Of a stretch of 64,000 bases of DNA, positions 63,650 to 64,000 are shown one piece after another. The translations under genes were made by a program, and so were the position numbers. The notes under the pieces are model-generated. The model was not told where the DNA came from. It searched no databases and worked only from the letters and a program-made list of their open reading frames with translations. Origin of the DNA: Maribacter sp. 1_MG-2023 (GTDB lineage: Bacteria; Bacteroidota; Bacteroidia; Flavobacteriales; Flavobacteriaceae). Where the stretch lies: positions 62,001 through 126,000 of the forward strand of contig NZ_JAUOPN010000006.1 in assembly GCF_030547005.1 (NCBI RefSeq). The letters run 5' to 3'. Within the stretch, counting starts at the first letter, position 1, and each line of letters starts with the position of its first letter.

Positions 63650-63714
63650 TATATATATATAACATATGTTTTATATATCTCATATTGGAAGGATATATAA
63701 CATATGTTATATAT
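63650..63714. repeat. AT-rich palindromes before the last gene
   Basis: Two copies of the palindrome AACATATGTT (63661-63670 and 63699-63708) lie 38 bp apart. The second is the centre of a perfect 22-bp palindrome (63693-63714), and a run of alternating AT precedes the first. With the terminator at 63539-63568, this is all that the 236-bp gap before the next gene holds. Confidence 0.75.
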
Positions 63715-63749
63715 TTAATTGTTGTAGCACATTTACCAAAACCAACTAA

Positions 63750-64000
63750 ATGATTGAATTAATACTTTCGACTTTAGCAGAATTTGGACTAATTCACGAG
63801 GATTACAAACATCGGAAACGAATTAGTAAAAAAGAAAAAGAAGATGGTGTTAAAAGACCTATTCAGAAATATTTTCTACAACCGAGTTCAATTATGGTCA
63901 TTTCGCTTTTATTAGTTGGAAGTATAAGCGCATTTCTATTTTTCGGTTATCAAAGAACGTCTATCTATCCTGATAAAACTGAAAAAGAAATAGCTGAAAT
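63750..64000 (+). CDS. Unidentified membrane protein (partial, N-terminal part)
   Basis: An open frame from the ATG at 63750 runs to the window edge (83 residues seen). It begins MIELILSTLAEFGLIHEDYK, continues through a lysine/arginine-rich stretch (KHRKRISKKEKEDG), has one clear membrane helix (SSIMVISLLLVGSISAFLFFG), then enters a charged region (YPDKTEKEIAE). The basic stretch before the helix suggests a cytoplasmic N-terminus. No family is recognised with confidence; a pseudopilin/GspG-like domain after the helix is a guess only. Confidence 0.6.
   Translation, partial: MIELILSTLAEFGLIHEDYKHRKRISKKEKEDGVKRPIQKYFLQPSSIMVISLLLVGSISAFLFFGYQRTSIYPDKTEKEIAE

Noticed and set aside
63650-63714. 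AT-rich palindromes as a replication origin
   Set aside because: There are no DnaA-box clusters or dnaA/dnaN/gyrB neighbours, and two small palindromes alone do not support an origin.
1-64000. CRISPR arrays, tRNA/rRNA genes, insertion sequences, integrases or a prophage
   Set aside because: No regularly spaced repeats, tRNA-like cloverleafs, transposase or integrase motifs were seen. The only repeats are the palindromic elements and operator-like repeats listed.

Overview
The window is chromosomal DNA of an AT-rich, gene-dense member of the Bacteroidota, almost certainly a marine Flavobacteriaceae of the Maribacter/Zobellia/Cellulophaga type. The genus is a guess from protein flavour. The support is: Bacteroidota-type promoter -7 elements (TAnnTTTG), two TonB-dependent receptors, an HmuY-like lipoprotein, DUF6607 and DUF6952 proteins known mainly from this group, a GldL-like 'HWP' membrane protein, a class II (491-residue) ketol-acid reductoisomerase and an NADP-dependent GapN. 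No rRNA, tRNA, CRISPR array, transposase or prophage was seen.

Region 1 (1-23.0 kb) is amino-acid metabolism. The end of leuC, then leuD, a LeuA/CimA-family synthase and leuB run rightward. ilvD, ilvB, a methyltransferase, ilvN, ilvC and ilvA run leftward toward them. Between the two blocks lie a serine hydrolase, an MFS transporter, a TonB receptor with a small TPR-like secreted protein, and gapN. Left of 23.0 kb is a leftward operon, NRAMP-like transporter-pxpA-pxpB-pxpC, for 5-oxoproline (pyroglutamate) use.

Region 2 (23.2-38.5 kb) is mixed housekeeping: a zinc-ribbon/nuclease-fold protein, a GldL-like membrane protein, yifB/comM, a penicillin-acylase-family hydrolase, dsbD, tilS, an FMN reductase, a membrane acyltransferase and lpd. 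It ends with an lrp-like regulator divergent from a methionine gamma-lyase-like enzyme and an NhaC/MetT-like transporter.

Region 3 (38.6-52.1 kb) holds peroxide defence (AhpC-type peroxiredoxin, thioredoxin, DUF6952, Tpx), dgkA, and a tight run ftsK-lolA-lptF/G-ribBA. The C-terminal GTP cyclohydrolase half of RibBA has lost its zinc cysteines. A leftward DUF255-TSUP-DegT group and an aspartoacylase-family gene follow.

Region 4 (52.4-63.6 kb) is metal and heme handling. A Fur-family regulator is followed directly by a Zn/Cd/Pb-type P-ATPase. A divergent heme-acquisition locus comes next: an HmuR-like receptor and HmuY-like lipoprotein run rightward, and DUF6607, a secreted ankyrin-repeat protein, a DUF2271 protein and a PepSY-flavodoxin-reductase fusion run leftward. 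The shared control region carries two ATTCT-N5-AGAAT palindromes placed on the two promoters. Copies of a ~103-bp palindromic repeat flank the PepSY reductase gene. The right end (63.6-64.0 kb) has AT-rich palindromes and the start of an unidentified membrane protein cut by the window edge.
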